Assembly: GCA_023678885.1 (NCBI GenBank)
Contig: CM043000.1
Coordinates: 18,336,729-18,400,728, forward strand
DNA from: Pogostemon cablin
Lineage: Eukaryota; Streptophyta; Magnoliopsida; Lamiales; Lamiaceae
Length of the DNA stretch: 64,000 nt
Reading direction: 5' to 3'
In this document: positions 34,661 to 45,519 of the stretch, one piece after another
How the letters are laid out: each line of letters starts with the position of its first letter
Numbering within the stretch: the first letter of the stretch is position 1
Translations under genes and position numbers: made by a program
Notes under the pieces: generated by a model
What the model was told of the DNA's origin: nothing
The model's input: only the letters and a program-made list of their open reading frames with translations
Database searches by the model: none

Positions 34661-35266
34661 GACCAGGCGAGTATACTTGATTTTGCGTATGCAATAGAGA
34701 ATATGGACTTAGAAATCTCATCTAAGGTTATTTAAATGAGACAAGAGTAACTAGTTTAGATGAGTATTTGGTATGTTTTCTTTACTGTGGCTGCTGCAAT
34801 ATTATTAAACTCCGCTTTACTCATATAATGAACTTATAGTTTCTATATTCTTATCTTTCGTTCTCTCTATTCTACCTTTTGGTATGAACTCCACTTTGCT
34901 GCAATATTAGATGAGTATTTGGTATGTTTACTTTTTATTTATTTTTATTTGGATGGTTGGTTGATCATGTATTGTGGTATCAGAATGGGCAAAGATCGGA
35001 TACTTTTTAGGCAATCCCAACGCAGCTAGAGTGGATGTTATGAATTAGGATGTGTCTGTCCACTACAACACAAAATATATCTCAAAATTTTTTTAGTACA
35101 ATTGCTATTGATTAAAATTAAAGTTGACTTAATTTATACCCTTCTCCATAACGGATTATTACGCTACTATATACCTCCTCTGTTTAGAAGGAATGGACAC
35201 TTTTTTTTTTTTCAAAAATTAAAGAATATAATAATTTAATATATAGTACGTTGAGAATATATTATA
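34661..35266. other. 3' flank of the cathepsin B gene, no further gene
   Basis: AT-rich. A short direct repeat TTAGATGAGTATTTGGTATGT occurs at about 34755 and 34906. MITE-like half-sites (TACCTCCTCTGTTTAGAAGG) appear near 35174. Confidence 0.4.
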
Positions 35267-35469
35267 CTCCCTCCGCCCGCTTCTAAGGTATTCATTGTAC
35301 TATTTTTTACGTCCGCTTCAAAGGTATCTATTTCTCATATTTAGTAAAAAAGTACATAATATGGTCAATCACTTTTTTTTAATACAATTATACACTTTAC
35401 ATATAATAATAATACTCTTTAATCCATGTACAAAAGGCAAATGAATACTTTAGAATAGGATGTAGGGAG
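35267..35469. mobile_element. Stowaway-like MITE
   Basis: 203 bp, CTCCCTCCGCCCGCTTCTAA to ATGTAGGGAG, flanked by TA. Same subfamily and length as 48521-48723. Confidence 0.8.
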
Positions 35470-35684
35470 TATATTTTAATGTGTACCTCAAAAAATTTTA
35501 GTACAATTTGAATTAAAGTTGAATACGTGTATGACTCGATTTATACTCTTTTCATGGACAATTACGCTTCTATATACTTCCTCTGTTTTGAAGGAGTCAC
35601 ACTTTTTTTAACACGGAGATTAAAGAATATAATAATTATATATGTAATGAGTTCAAAATATAATATTTTAATACGTAGTAAGTA

Positions 35685-35947
35685 CTTCATCCATCCCACA
35701 AAAGTTTGCATGCCTCTTCCGGCACGTAGATTAAGAAAAGTGATAACTTTTAAGGGTATTATGATATTTTTTGGTAATAAATAAATGATAAAGTATGTTA
35801 GGTGTGTTAGGTAAGGGTGGTTTTTTTGTAAATAAAGTGTATGGGGATGGATGATTGTGTTACACTTTTTGCTTTTTAAAAAATGTGCAAACTTTTATAG
35901 GACAACCCTAAATGGAAAGTGTGTCATTTGAAATGAGATGGAGTGAG
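35685..35947. mobile_element. Stowaway-like MITE
   Basis: 263 bp, CTTCATCCATCCCACAAAAG to GAAATGAGATGGAGTGAG, flanked by TA. It shares its body with 37513-37766 and 38098-38360. Confidence 0.75.
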
Positions 35948-35995
35948 TAATTGTTTCAGTGGTGTGTGTGAGCTTCATACTAACATATACAATAA

Positions 35996-36287
35996 ACATC
36001 AATTTTGGTCCTCTAGATAGGCCAAATCCATTTTCAGTCATAAGGATTGATAATTTCTCAAAAGTGGTCTTTCGGTGTTCGAAATGAGTCTTTTTAGTCA
36101 ACTTTTGATCTTTTCTCGCCGGAATCCGGTAATTTTCAGGCGTGAGTAAATTTCGACGAGAAAAGGACCAAAAGTGGACTAAAAGACTAATTTCGGACAC
36201 CGAATGACCACTTTTAAGAAATTACTAATTCTTAGGACTGAAATTGGATTTGGTATATTCTAGAGGACCAAAATTGATATTTTCCCC
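35996..36287. mobile_element. Foldback element, near-complete inverted repeat
   Basis: Two arms of about 130 bp (TCAATTTTGGTCCTCTAGA... and its complement near 36280) pair almost end to end around a short centre near 36120-36150. The motif AAGTGGTCTTTCGGTGT recurs inverted. No coding. Similar sentences of sequence (ATTTTGGTCC) occur in the arms of the 58-kb Mutator-like element, so a MULE-related MITE is possible. Confidence 0.7.
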
Positions 36288-36296
36288 TAACATATA

Positions 36297-36524
36297 CTCC
36301 TTTCGTCCCTCATTAAGAGGGTCTTTTGCTTTTTGGCACGTGGATTAAGAAGCATTATTATTTAATGTGTTGTGGGTAGTTGTATTAGTGGGAGTGTGAG
36401 TCTCATATTTTAATTGTATTAGTAGGTGTGTGTGGATCATATGCATGTAAAAAAGGAAATAAGACTCTTTGGGTGGAACGACTGAAATGGAAAAAAGGCT
36501 CTCTTTAAAAAGGAACTGAGGGAA
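36297..36524. mobile_element. Stowaway-like MITE
   Basis: 228 bp, CTCCTTTCGTCCCTCATTAA to GGAACTGAGGGAA, flanked by TA. Body with GGCACGTGGATTAAG and GTAGTTGTATTAGTG. Confidence 0.75.
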
Positions 36525-36808
36525 TACTAGTATTATTTTAACGCCGTTAGAAAGATTTTGAATTTGAGGCTGGATTGATAGATTAAAATCATAATAAATT
36601 TTAAATTAATAAAATTAATCTTTCAGATCCCCAATCGATAATTAGTCTATATTTCGGGACCTGTAGTGATTTTTTTTCTCTTTCAATTGTGATGTTTGCT
36701 GATGGATCTTTTTTTATTTTTCTTTTGCACATTTGTGAATGTTAGGTAATGAATATGATGAGTAATATAAAAATGAAAATTTTGGTCGTGAAAGTCCGGT
36801 GATAAATA

Positions 36809-37061
36809 CCCCTCCGTCCCACAATAAGAGTGGCGAAACTTTTTTGCACGTATATTAAAAGATATAATATTTAATGAGTAGTTGGGGGTAGTTGAGGTAA
36901 GAGAAATAATATTTTAAGTAGTTGTATTAGTGTGAAGTGTGGGGTTATGGAGAGAAAAAATTAATTTGTGTGGGTCTCTTTTACTAAAAAGGAAAATGCA
37001 CCTCTTGTGTTGGGACGGACGAAAATGGTAAAATGCACTCCTTGTTGTGGGACGGATGGAG
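36809..37061. mobile_element. Stowaway-like MITE
   Basis: 253 bp, CCCCTCCGTCCCACAATAAG to TTGTGGGACGGATGGAG, flanked by TA. Confidence 0.8.
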
Positions 37062-37344
37062 TAATTTTTATTTTGTTTCAAATTAAATTTTACACTTTTT
37101 ATTGTCATTCGTACCATATTAAACTTCACTATAAAAAAATAAAAAAAATCAAATCAATCTCAATTCTAAAAGTATATCTTAAGTACAAATTTACAACTTC
37201 ACATAACACTCGTAACATACTTTATAATATATTTATCTAAAAATACTATAATACCCTTCAAAAGTTAATAGAACTGATCAAAAAATAATTTTTCTTAAAC
37301 TCTATATCTACAATAATGGTAAAGGTTAAGTTGGGTTGGGAGTA

Positions 37345-37827
37345 CTCCTTCCGTCCCCTTTAAAGAGAGTCTTTTTTCCATTTTGGGTGTTCCACACAAA
37401 GAGTCTCCTTTCTTTTTTTACACACATGGAACCCCCACACACACACTAATACAATTAAAATATGGGGCTCATACTCACATTAATACAATTACCCACTACA
37501 CATTAAATAATACTCCCTTCATCCCACAAAAGATTGCACCCCAATTCCGGCATGGAGATTAAGGAAGTGATAACTTTTAAGGGTATAATGGTATTTTTTG
37601 TAATAAATAAATGATAAAATATGTTAGGTAGAGATGATATTTTTGTAAATAAAATGTATGGGGAAAGGTGGTTGTTTTTTACTTTTTTGCTTTTTATGGA
37701 AATGTGCGAACTTTTGTGGGACAGCCCAAAATGGAAAATATGTCATCTGAAGTGAGATGGAGGGAGTAATACTTTTTAATCCACGTGTCAAAAAGCAAAA
37801 GACACTCTTAGTGAGGGATGGATGTAG
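37345..37827. mobile_element. Stowaway-like MITE split by another
   Basis: Outer element CTCCTTCCGTCCCCTTTAAA to GAGGGATGGATGTAG, with TA on both sides. Without the nested 37513-37766 copy it is 227 bp, matching 36297-36524. Confidence 0.75.
37513..37766. mobile_element. Nested Stowaway-like MITE
   Basis: 254 bp, CTCCCTTCATCCCACAAAAG to GAAGTGAGATGGAGGGAG, with TA duplicates inside the outer element. Confidence 0.8.
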
Positions 37828-38008
37828 TATAATTTTTTTGGGCACAATTGTGAATGAATTACGGTGATTAATTAAAAATAATAATTGGCCCAATGATGAG
37901 TGAATAATATATATATACTAGTATGAAATTCGCGTACAACGCGAGATCATTTAATTATTATTTTTATTTTTAATAATTAAATAATCTGTGTTATATAACA
38001 TAACAATA

Positions 38009-38524
38009 TTCCCTCCGTCTCATTTCAATATTTACGTTTGTTTTTTGCACGTTGATAGGAGTATAATATTTTAATAGATGGTGGGTGGAAAGATATACTC
38101 CCTCCATCCCAGGAAAGATTGCACCCTTTTCCTGGCACGGATATTAATAAAGTGGTGACTTTTATGAGTATTATGGTATATTTTTTGTAATAAATAAATG
38201 ATAAAGTATGTTATGTGTATTAGGTAGTGGTGATTTTTTTATAAATAAAGTGTATGGAGAAGGATGATTGTATTTGACTTTTTGCCTTTTTAGGAATGTG
38301 CAAACTTTTGTGGGACAACCCAAAATGGAAAGTGTACCATCTTTCCTGGGACGGAGGGAGTAATATTTAATGTAAAGTGGGTATGTGTATTAGTGTTGGA
38401 TGTGGGGACCATGGTGATAAATTAATTATTTAGGTGGGTCCCATATTCCAAAAAAGGAAATGTAAACATTGAAATGAGACGTCCAAAATATAAATATGTA
38501 AACATTGAAATGAGACGGAGGGAG
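38009..38524. mobile_element. Stowaway-like MITE split by another, within Helitron 2
   Basis: Outer ends TTCCCTCCGTCTCATTTCAA and GAAATGAGACGGAGGGAG, flanked by TA. It contains 38098-38360. Near the right end the string AAACATTGAAATGAGACG occurs twice, a small tandem duplication of the terminus. Confidence 0.78.
38098..38360. mobile_element. Nested Stowaway-like MITE
   Basis: 263 bp with near-perfect long ends: CTCCCTCCATCCCAGGAAAG and CTTTCCTGGGACGGAGGGAG, flanked by TA. The well-matched ends suggest one of the younger copies. Confidence 0.85.
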
Positions 38525-38558
38525 TATTTATTAAGGAATTTATTTTTCTTATAGCTAG

Positions 38559-40110
38559 TGATTAGTGTGAAAATCTGCGTGTTTTAGAGTTCGATTTAGC
38601 ACCATTTTGTGGGATTTATATCCGGATTTGAGCATCTTGTGGTAGAATTGTATAAATTTGTGTTTCAAATGCACGTGAGGTGTTTTTTCTTATTTTTAGG
38701 TGGAAAACGAGGTGAAAAGAGCAAAAATGAAAGTCGGAGTGAAGTCGGGAGAAGGAAGAGCCGACACGACTCGTGCCTACCATAACGAGGTCGTGCCGCA
38801 AGCCTCGCCAGGTGGTGCCGCAGCGTTGTCGAGAGGCACCCGCACAACTGCTGCTGAGGAATGCCACCATCCTGCGCCCGCACGACTCGTGCCACACCTG
38901 GCACGACTCGTGCGGCATCCTTGCGAGCCCAGATTTGTCGTTTTGTCATTTTTTCGGTCCGTTCGTATTTTTAATGTGAAAAGGCCCACTTTTAAGTCAG
39001 AATTCGTGAAGGATCAATACTAGACTATAAAAGGAGTCCTTGGGGTGTCCCAAACCCTAACTCTTCACACCTTTTCACAATTCACCATCCCATCCACCCA
39101 TCCCGGAGAGTTCATCAGTATTGCTTACTTGAGAAGGTTCAGAATCACGGAGGAGAGAACGGAGAATCACATCATATTTAGGGTTTTTCTTACTCTTTCT
39201 TTCTTAATTTTGAATATGCTTTCATACCTAACCATGTGTGTTGCCTGTAACATCATGGGCTGGTACTTCTTGGATAGCGCTAGGTTTGAAGGTTAAGTTG
39301 TTTTAAATTGATGATCTAGACTTAAGGTTAGATACATGCAGTATACTTATTCCTTTATTAATGTTTTGATTTGAGACTTATATTTTTGTCTTATATGATC
39401 TGTCCTTGTTCATGTGTATGTCATTGTCTTTTGCATGCTTATGCTTATTGCTTATGTTAAATAAGAATTATATTTGTCAACATATTATGGGTAAAGAGGA
39501 TCTAAAAATATAACATTTAATCATTAAAATAATTAATATAGGACATTTAATATATCTATTAATTACCATTCTAGAGGATTTGGTTTCTTAGATTATTAGG
39601 TGGGAATTGGGGATTAATTCTTAAGTACCTATAAAGGGAAATATAGTGCTCTAACCTTTAATGAAATTTTGCATGAAGTATCTAGAAAGAGAGTAATAAT
39701 TATTCTTCTGCATCTGAGGGGTTAAACCAGATTTATGTGTTAAGTTTACTTTAGAAAAGAGATTTAACATAATTAAGTTATTACTTTCATAAGAACTGCA
39801 GGGATTCTAACTGATTGTCTAGTGATTTGATTTGACCAACTTAACTGGATTTCGTTGTCTGTCTTCTCTCTTGAATACTTTCCTTATTTAATTATTTGTC
39901 ATTTTATTATTTTTAGTAATTATTTTCTGCATAGTTAATTTATGTAATTCTCTTTAAAAATCAGATTTGTCTTAAATTAGAATAGTCATAATTAGATTAA
40001 ATAGTAGATCTATAATTATCCCTTCGGTACGATATTATTTTTTACTTGGTCACACGTGGAACTACAACTGATTCCCTATATTTGGGGACACATGCAAAAT
40101 AGTGAACAAG
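38559..40110 (+). mobile_element. LTR-like repeat family, copy 2 (defined insertion)
   Basis: Comparison with Helitron 1 shows 1.55 kb of extra DNA here, bordered by TAGCTAG on both sides (38552-38558, 40111-40117). It starts TGATTAGTGTGAAAATC. It contains a GC-rich region with repeated ACGACTCGTGC motifs (38760-38930), a TATA box CTATAAAAGG (39025), CATCCACCCATCCCGGAGAG, and near its end CTTGGTCACACGTGGAACTA. No intact gene. A solo LTR or non-coding retroelement is the likely nature. Confidence 0.65.
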
Positions 40111-41472
40111 TAGCTAGACAATTTCTTTCATCAATGTAAAGAATTTACAACTAATTATAACATTTGACTTTTGATAATGTAACGTATAACTAAATCATGT
40201 AAAAAGTTAATATATATGTACATATATTATAATTATTTGAAAGAATCTTGACTTATATATATTTTTTAATGTTACTTATAACATAATACAATTGAAAACT
40301 ATTTATTACTCTTCTGTCTCTCTAAAAAAATGTGCAATAAATTGATTCAATAGTACTTGAATCGTCGATCTTCTTTCACTTGAAGAATACTTGAATCAAT
40401 ACTTTGGAGGTAGATCTTAAAAAATACTTGAATCGATTCTTAAGAGGTAATACTTGAATAGATTTTTTTTTCCTCTTGAAAAATTGATTCTTAAGATGTA
40501 AATTTATTCAATAATACTTGAATTGATTCTCTTTCTCTTGAAGAATCGATTCTTAAGAGGTAAATCGATTCAAGAATACTTGAATCAGTTCTCTTCCTCT
40601 TGAAGAATCGAGAGGTAAATCGATTCAAGAATTTTACTTGAATTAGTTCTCTTCATCTTGAAGAATATTTGAATCAATTTTTTAGAGGTAAATCGAATCT
40701 TACTTAATTTGCTCTATCGAAATAAATTTTTATACTTTCATAAATAAATTTTCTATTGGAATTTAAAGAAAACTCATATTCCTCTTGAAGAATCGACTGT
40801 GTATTTAGAATGACTAACAAGTCTTATTTATAGGTGGGGTGAGAGAGAATATTATATGAAATATTCTTTTTTTCTTTATATATACATGATTTAATTTGAT
40901 AATAATTAATTTATTGCATTAAAAGATTTAGTAATTAATTAATGATGATACCCAAATAAATAAATAAAATATTAAAAATTTAATCATTATTAAAAATAAG
41001 AAACACATTATTTAAAAAAAAATACTATTAAATAAAGAAACTATTAAAAAAGTATTAAAAAAATAAAAAAATTGAGAAAATTACACGTCACATTGAAGCG
41101 CTCTGAAGACGACACGTCAGCAAGAAAAGTTTCTGTCATAGTATACTTAAGATATATATATATATATAATGGGATTATCAGAATTGATTTAATGGGATTA
41201 TCAGAATCTAAGTTTTAATTAAATTACGTGGATATGGTGGGAAAAGTAAATTAAATGGATGCTATTAGATAATAATTTGGATTTGAGTTTAAATTTGGGC
41301 TTATGGTTAAAAATGTACTTACACTATATTTTTAAAAAATTTGGGTGCTTTCGATAATGTTTTGGGGGCAAGCGCCACACTTAGTTTTTCGTTTTTTCAA
41401 GAGTCAAGGCATCTATAATATTTTATTTTTAAATTGAGGGTTATCACCTTAATTACTCCATAATATACTCAC

Positions 41473-41480
41473 TATAAATA
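41473..41480 (+). promoter_or_regulatory. TATA box of the SDR pseudogene
   Basis: TATAAATA lies 53 bases before the ATG at 41526, a normal plant spacing. Confidence 0.5.
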
Positions 41481-41553
41481 TACTTACACCCAACTTCACC
41501 TCAATCTTATTCAGAGTTGAACAAGATGAGTACTACCTCTTCACCCCCTTCTC

Positions 41554-42195
41554 TAGGGATGTAACCAAATTGTTCGCGAACTATTCGAGTCTCGATTTGA
41601 TTAAATGTTCGTTCGAACTCGTTCGTTAACCTTAACGAGTCAAACCAAACTTGAATTTTTGGGTTCGAATAGTTTATCAAACCAAACTCAAGGTTAAGGG
41701 TGTTCGGCTCGAAAGCTCGCGAACATATTCGTTTATAGGCTCACTAATGACTCGCAAACGCGTTCGTAAATTTTATAGTTATTCTTTAGAATTATATATT
41801 ATTATTTATTAATTAATATTCATTGATTAAATATTTAATATTAAACCACACAAATATAATAATAATTAAGTGATTATTTAAATATTTTTTATCGTTTATT
41901 ATTATATTTTGTTAGTTTGTTTATTTAATATTATGAGTAACATTAAATATTTATAAACGAAACATTCTTTTAATATCCAGACACAAAATTATTTAAATAT
42001 GCATGAAAATATATTCATAAACAAGTTACTTTATGTGTTCGTAAACATGTTCGCGAGTTATTTAAATAGTTTGAGTTCGAGCTCGAGTTCGATATTTTTT
42101 TTCTTGACGAGTTCGAGCTCGAGCTCGATAATTTCTTAACAAACAATTCTCAAACCTAGTAGTGTTCGACTCGACTCTATTCGATTACATCCTTA
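41554..42195. mobile_element. hAT-type MITE C inside SDR exon 1
   Basis: 642 bp with TIRs TAGGGATGTAA and TAAGGATGTAA and a perfect 8-bp duplication CCCTTCTC (41546-41553, 42196-42203). The interior has inverted runs of GTTCGAGCTCGAG and TTCGCGAAC. Related in style to MITE B. Confidence 0.92.
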
Positions 42196-42366
42196 CCCTT
42201 CTCCACTTAGAAGAAGGTAACTTCACTCCCATCATATTTATTTTGATATTCATGAATATATAAGTATCAGAGTGTCTCCTTTTGTAACATCATATATCTC
42301 TCGATCTCTTAGCCAGTGTATTAATATATAAATAAATTGGATTTTACATTACAAGTAGTGTACACC

Positions 42367-42392
42367 ATATATATATATATATATATATATAT
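42367..42392. repeat. (TA)n microsatellite
   Basis: A pure TA run at the end of the SDR intron, just before the acceptor. Confidence 0.9.
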
Positions 42393-42780
42393 GTATAGGC
42401 TGGAAGGAAAAATTGGGTTTATAACCGGAGGGGCCACTGGAATTGGTGAATGCGTAGCCAGACACTTCGTGGCTCATGGCGCTAAAGTTATTCAAGATGA
42501 GTTAGGACAGTCAGTGGTTGATTCCATGGGAACTGAAAATGCGATCTATATTCACTGCGACGTTACGGTTGAAGAGGACGTGTCCAGTTTCGGAAAACTG
42601 GACATCATGTTCAACAACGATGGGATTGTGGACAAGCTGAAGCCCCATCAACTTCATTGACGTTACAAATTTTTTAATTAAAAACTATGTCATTCGATGT
42701 ACAAACATGTAAAAAATTAAATCAGGTCGGATCTAAGCGCACAGACCGTAATAGTGTCAAATTTTCCTTCTGGTATATAT

Positions 42781-43872
42781 TTATACACGAATGTCAAAAA
42801 TTCCATGCGGAGGACTTGTTCCGGTTAGCACCTCCGCAGGAGGCTGCGCCGCCGGCACCTTCCATATTTGGAAATGCTTCGTTCCCTTCCCCTTCTTCTG
42901 TCTCAGCCATGCTCTGAGGGTTCCGTCGGCAGATCCGGTGAATATCAGACCTTCTGTGGCGGCGGCGATCGAATTCACGCCGTCCGCGTGTGCGTTGATC
43001 GATTCGAGGCATTTCGAGTCGGAGATTCTCCAGATCTTGAATGTTTTATCCCATGAAGCAGAGTATAACAGAGATTTGTCGTCGCTGAATGTTAGACATG
43101 AAATTGCATCGATGTGCTTGATCCAGACGGCGTTGCGATGTTTTTTGATCTCTATGTAGTTGCTCGGATTCAAGGAGTTCTTAATCTGTGCCCTAAATGT
43201 CGGCAATGTGCCGACCCGTTTGTGAAGGGTCGGATCCTTCGTTGAGGCCTTCCAGATCCGGATTGTTCCGTCCTGATGGCCGGAGAATATTCTCTCGCTG
43301 GCTACGGCGATGGCTTTGACCAATCCGGATCCGGATTTGAACCCGGAGAATTCTTTCTGGTTCTTCCACACCCTAATCGTCTTGCTTTCGGAGCCTGTAT
43401 AGAGCAGATCTCCGGCGGTTGCTATAGAATGTATGTGGCCTTCTCTCTTCACAATGGCTCCCATCAGACGTGCGTCGGAATTAGATTCCACCGCCGGCCA
43501 TTGGCATTTCGATTCAGGGGAGGAGAAGAAGTACTGGTCCGACTCCGACGAGGTGGTGGACAAATTGGAGGAGGGTGTGGGGGTGTGGTAGAAGCTCGTT
43601 CGGGATGGTGGTGGCGGCGTCGGCCTGTAACGGCCAACAGGGCAGGCCTCCGGCGAAGAATCGTCGAAGATGAAGCAGTTATCTTCTTCATCAGACATCA
43701 ACAGGCTGCCGATTGTTAGCCTTCTCTGGGCGTTGGAATCAGCATTGCCACCGGAGAAGAAGCAGGAGTTATCTTCTTCATGGGAAAGCAATAGGCTGCC
43801 GATTGTCTGCCTTTTGAAGGCGTTGGAATCAGCATGGTTGAATTCTTCATATGTTGAAAAATCAGGGATCAT
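42781..43872 (-). CDS. JINGUBANG-like WD40 protein, truncated
   Basis: A single exon of 363 codons from the ATG at 43872; an upstream in-frame ATG at 43938 sits in a CT-rich leader and is less likely. Residues 14-35 and 44-65 are a duplicated module (ADSNAxxRxTIGSLLxSxEEDN). WD40 units lie at about 146-170 (HIHSIATAGDLLYTGSESKT), 184-208, 242-272 and 285-313, with KEFSGFKSGSGLVKAI, KRVGTLPTF and GSADGT typical of JINGUBANG-like proteins. JINGUBANG is a WD40 regulator of pollen germination in Arabidopsis. Family members continue for about three more blades; here homology stops after GKGTKHF (residue 324) and an unrelated 39-residue tail ends at TAA. A propeller cannot close with four blades unless it pairs with another molecule. 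Probably a truncated gene. Confidence 0.85.
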   Translation of the reverse strand: MIPDFSTYEEFNHADSNAFKRQTIGSLLLSHEEDNSCFFSGGNADSNAQRRLTIGSLLMSDEEDNCFIFDDSSPEACPVGRYRPTPPPPSRTSFYHTPTPSSNLSTTSSESDQYFFSSPESKCQWPAVESNSDARLMGAIVKREGHIHSIATAGDLLYTGSESKTIRVWKNQKEFSGFKSGSGLVKAIAVASERIFSGHQDGTIRIWKASTKDPTLHKRVGTLPTFRAQIKNSLNPSNYIEIKKHRNAVWIKHIDAISCLTFSDDKSLLYSASWDKTFKIWRISDSKCLESINAHADGVNSIAAATEGLIFTGSADGTLRAWLRQKKGKGTKHFQIWKVPAAQPPAEVLTGTSPPHGIFDIRV

Positions 43873-44260
43873 GTTTGGTGTGTTGATTATGATTAAAGGA
43901 AGAGAGAGAGAAAGAGAAGGGTGGCTGATATGAATCATATTATAACCTTCATGCAGAAGGTGGAAGCTGTGTTTGGTAAGAAACTTGTCAAAATTCAGAA
44001 CTCTCCCAGTTAATTATGTAAATAGTAATATTAGAACGTCTGGCCACCATGAATATATGTATTCAAGATAATCTCTCTACCCTGTTAAGAATTATGATCC
44101 AATGTTACATTTCATACAATTTTTAATGTCATCATCAGTCATTATAAATTAAAATATCATGTATTAATTAAAGTTATAAAAAATGTGCTTGGCTAATTGT
44201 GTCCTTGTGAAAAATTCAATTACACCCACCTATAAATAATTTCACATGATTAAAAATAAA

Positions 44261-44291
<31 letters not shown>

Positions 44292-45519
44292 TATGGAAAA
44301 GTGAAAAAGTATTCTCTTATGGATGAACTTAATGCTTTTAAGATTTTATCATTACATTTGTTTCCCTAGTCCCTTTCTCCATCTAATTGAACAGAGGTCG
44401 TAGACTCATTCACTATTATTATAAAATTAAAAGAAAAACGAGATTAAAATGAAAAGAAAAATCATTGTAAAATAGGGTGAAATCTCTCAAGAGCCTTTTT
44501 TTTTATACCCATTTTACACAACTCTAATTTTACCGGGATTTGGTGAAGAAGATAAATTGTAGGATGTACTAAAAATTGATTAGAGAGGATTATAAAGAAT
44601 GTTCAATGTTTATCTGCGCTTGCAAATGACCAAATTCATATCAAAAACATGATTCAAACCTCCAACTCAACCCCAAATTGAATCGTGAGTGGCTGTATAT
44701 TGAATTTTTGAAAATATATGTAACATGAAAATGAAATAGAAATCTAACCGATTGGATATTGTGTAATTAAAAGTTGTCACTCACATAAAGTACAGAATGT
44801 AAGGGCTTCAAAATCGTCTAAAGCAAATATCCTCCAGATCAATAGGAACCTGAAACGGTTGTTCTCAACAAGATAAGTTAAATTGCAGAAAGTCTGGAAG
44901 AGATTAGCCACACTTTCTCCAGCATTCCACAGTTTACATACATATGTTTTGAGTTAATGAAGTAAGATGTCGAAATGTTTATTTGAAATGTTCTACTCAT
45001 ATTAGGACTGAAGTATGATATAGTATGTAAAATGCACAAAATATACAAAGATGTTACATTCCATACTGAATTTGCAACTCAGAAAAATGCTAACTATGAG
45101 CATCTTAAGTCTTAACTTACAATCAATACAACATATGCTTTCAAAACCAATAAATGATCCAGAACTCGAACATCAAGCTAAGGTTAATTCACGCTCAAAA
45201 TCATTTAAGGAAGCATTGAAACAATCTGCTGGTATTGACTCAGAACAAAGCTATACTCCTAGTATTGCTAGATTACATTGATTGACCGTGTCGTTTCACA
45301 ATGTGTGATTGATACAAAGCACGCAATCCGTTGATACACGTCTTGTGAGACATACAATCTACGTAACAAAATCAATGTAATACTTAACTGAATGGTACAC
45401 AAGTAACACGTCATCCATAACAGATGATATCAAATTCACTGACCACAGAGTTTCTAAAATTTCACTGGAGTATATGTTCTGCCAATTCATTCATCCCAAT
45501 AAATAATTCTTGTCAGACC
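43873..45519. other. Intergenic, low-complexity AT-rich
   Basis: Contains an (AAAT)n/(AAT)n microsatellite at 44255-44293. No gene seen. The stretch next to 45520 is the 3' flank of the following minus-strand gene. Confidence 0.5.

Larger units (their letters stand above)
37918..41152 (-). mobile_element. Helitron 2 with nested insertions
   Basis: On the minus strand it starts TC at 41152-41151 (TCTTAAGTATACTATGACAG), preceded by A. It ends with a hairpin TCGCG/CGCGA (37944-37930) and CTAG at 37921-37918, followed by T. Sequence shared with Helitron 1 covers the 5' part (GACGTGTCGTC), one 0.9-kb AATCGATTC-rich unit (40320-41120), the block near 40100-40330, and the last 90 bases. Between them sit a MITE pair (38009-38524) and a 1.55-kb LTR-like insertion (38559-40110). 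No Rep/helicase. Confidence 0.82.
41526..42660 (+). pseudogene. Short-chain dehydrogenase/reductase (SDR110C-like), disrupted
   Basis: Exon 1 starts ATG at 41526 (MSTTSSPPS), is cut by a hAT element, and resumes after 42196 to a donor at 42216 (AG|GTAAC). Exon 2 starts at 42399 (TATAG|GCTGGAAGG) and reads LEGKIGFITGGATGIGECVA with the Rossmann TGxxxGxG motif, then DELGQSVV, HCDVTVEEDV and GKLDIMFNNDGIV. This resembles plant secoisolariciresinol or xanthoxin dehydrogenase-type SDRs. In-frame deletions are apparent after GAKV and after EEDV, the invariant NNAG is NNDG, a frameshift follows GIVDK, and all of the catalytic Ser-Tyr-Lys half is missing. The gene is dead in three independent ways. 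Confidence 0.88.

Noticed and set aside
38616..39023. Several overlapping frames on both strands around 38.6-39.0 kb
   Set aside because: They arise from the GC-rich ACGACTCGTGC palindromic array of the LTR-like insertion, which keeps all frames open; none matches a protein family.
43276..43719. 147-codon frame opposite the WD40 gene
   Set aside because: It is the antisense shadow of the JINGUBANG-like coding exon.
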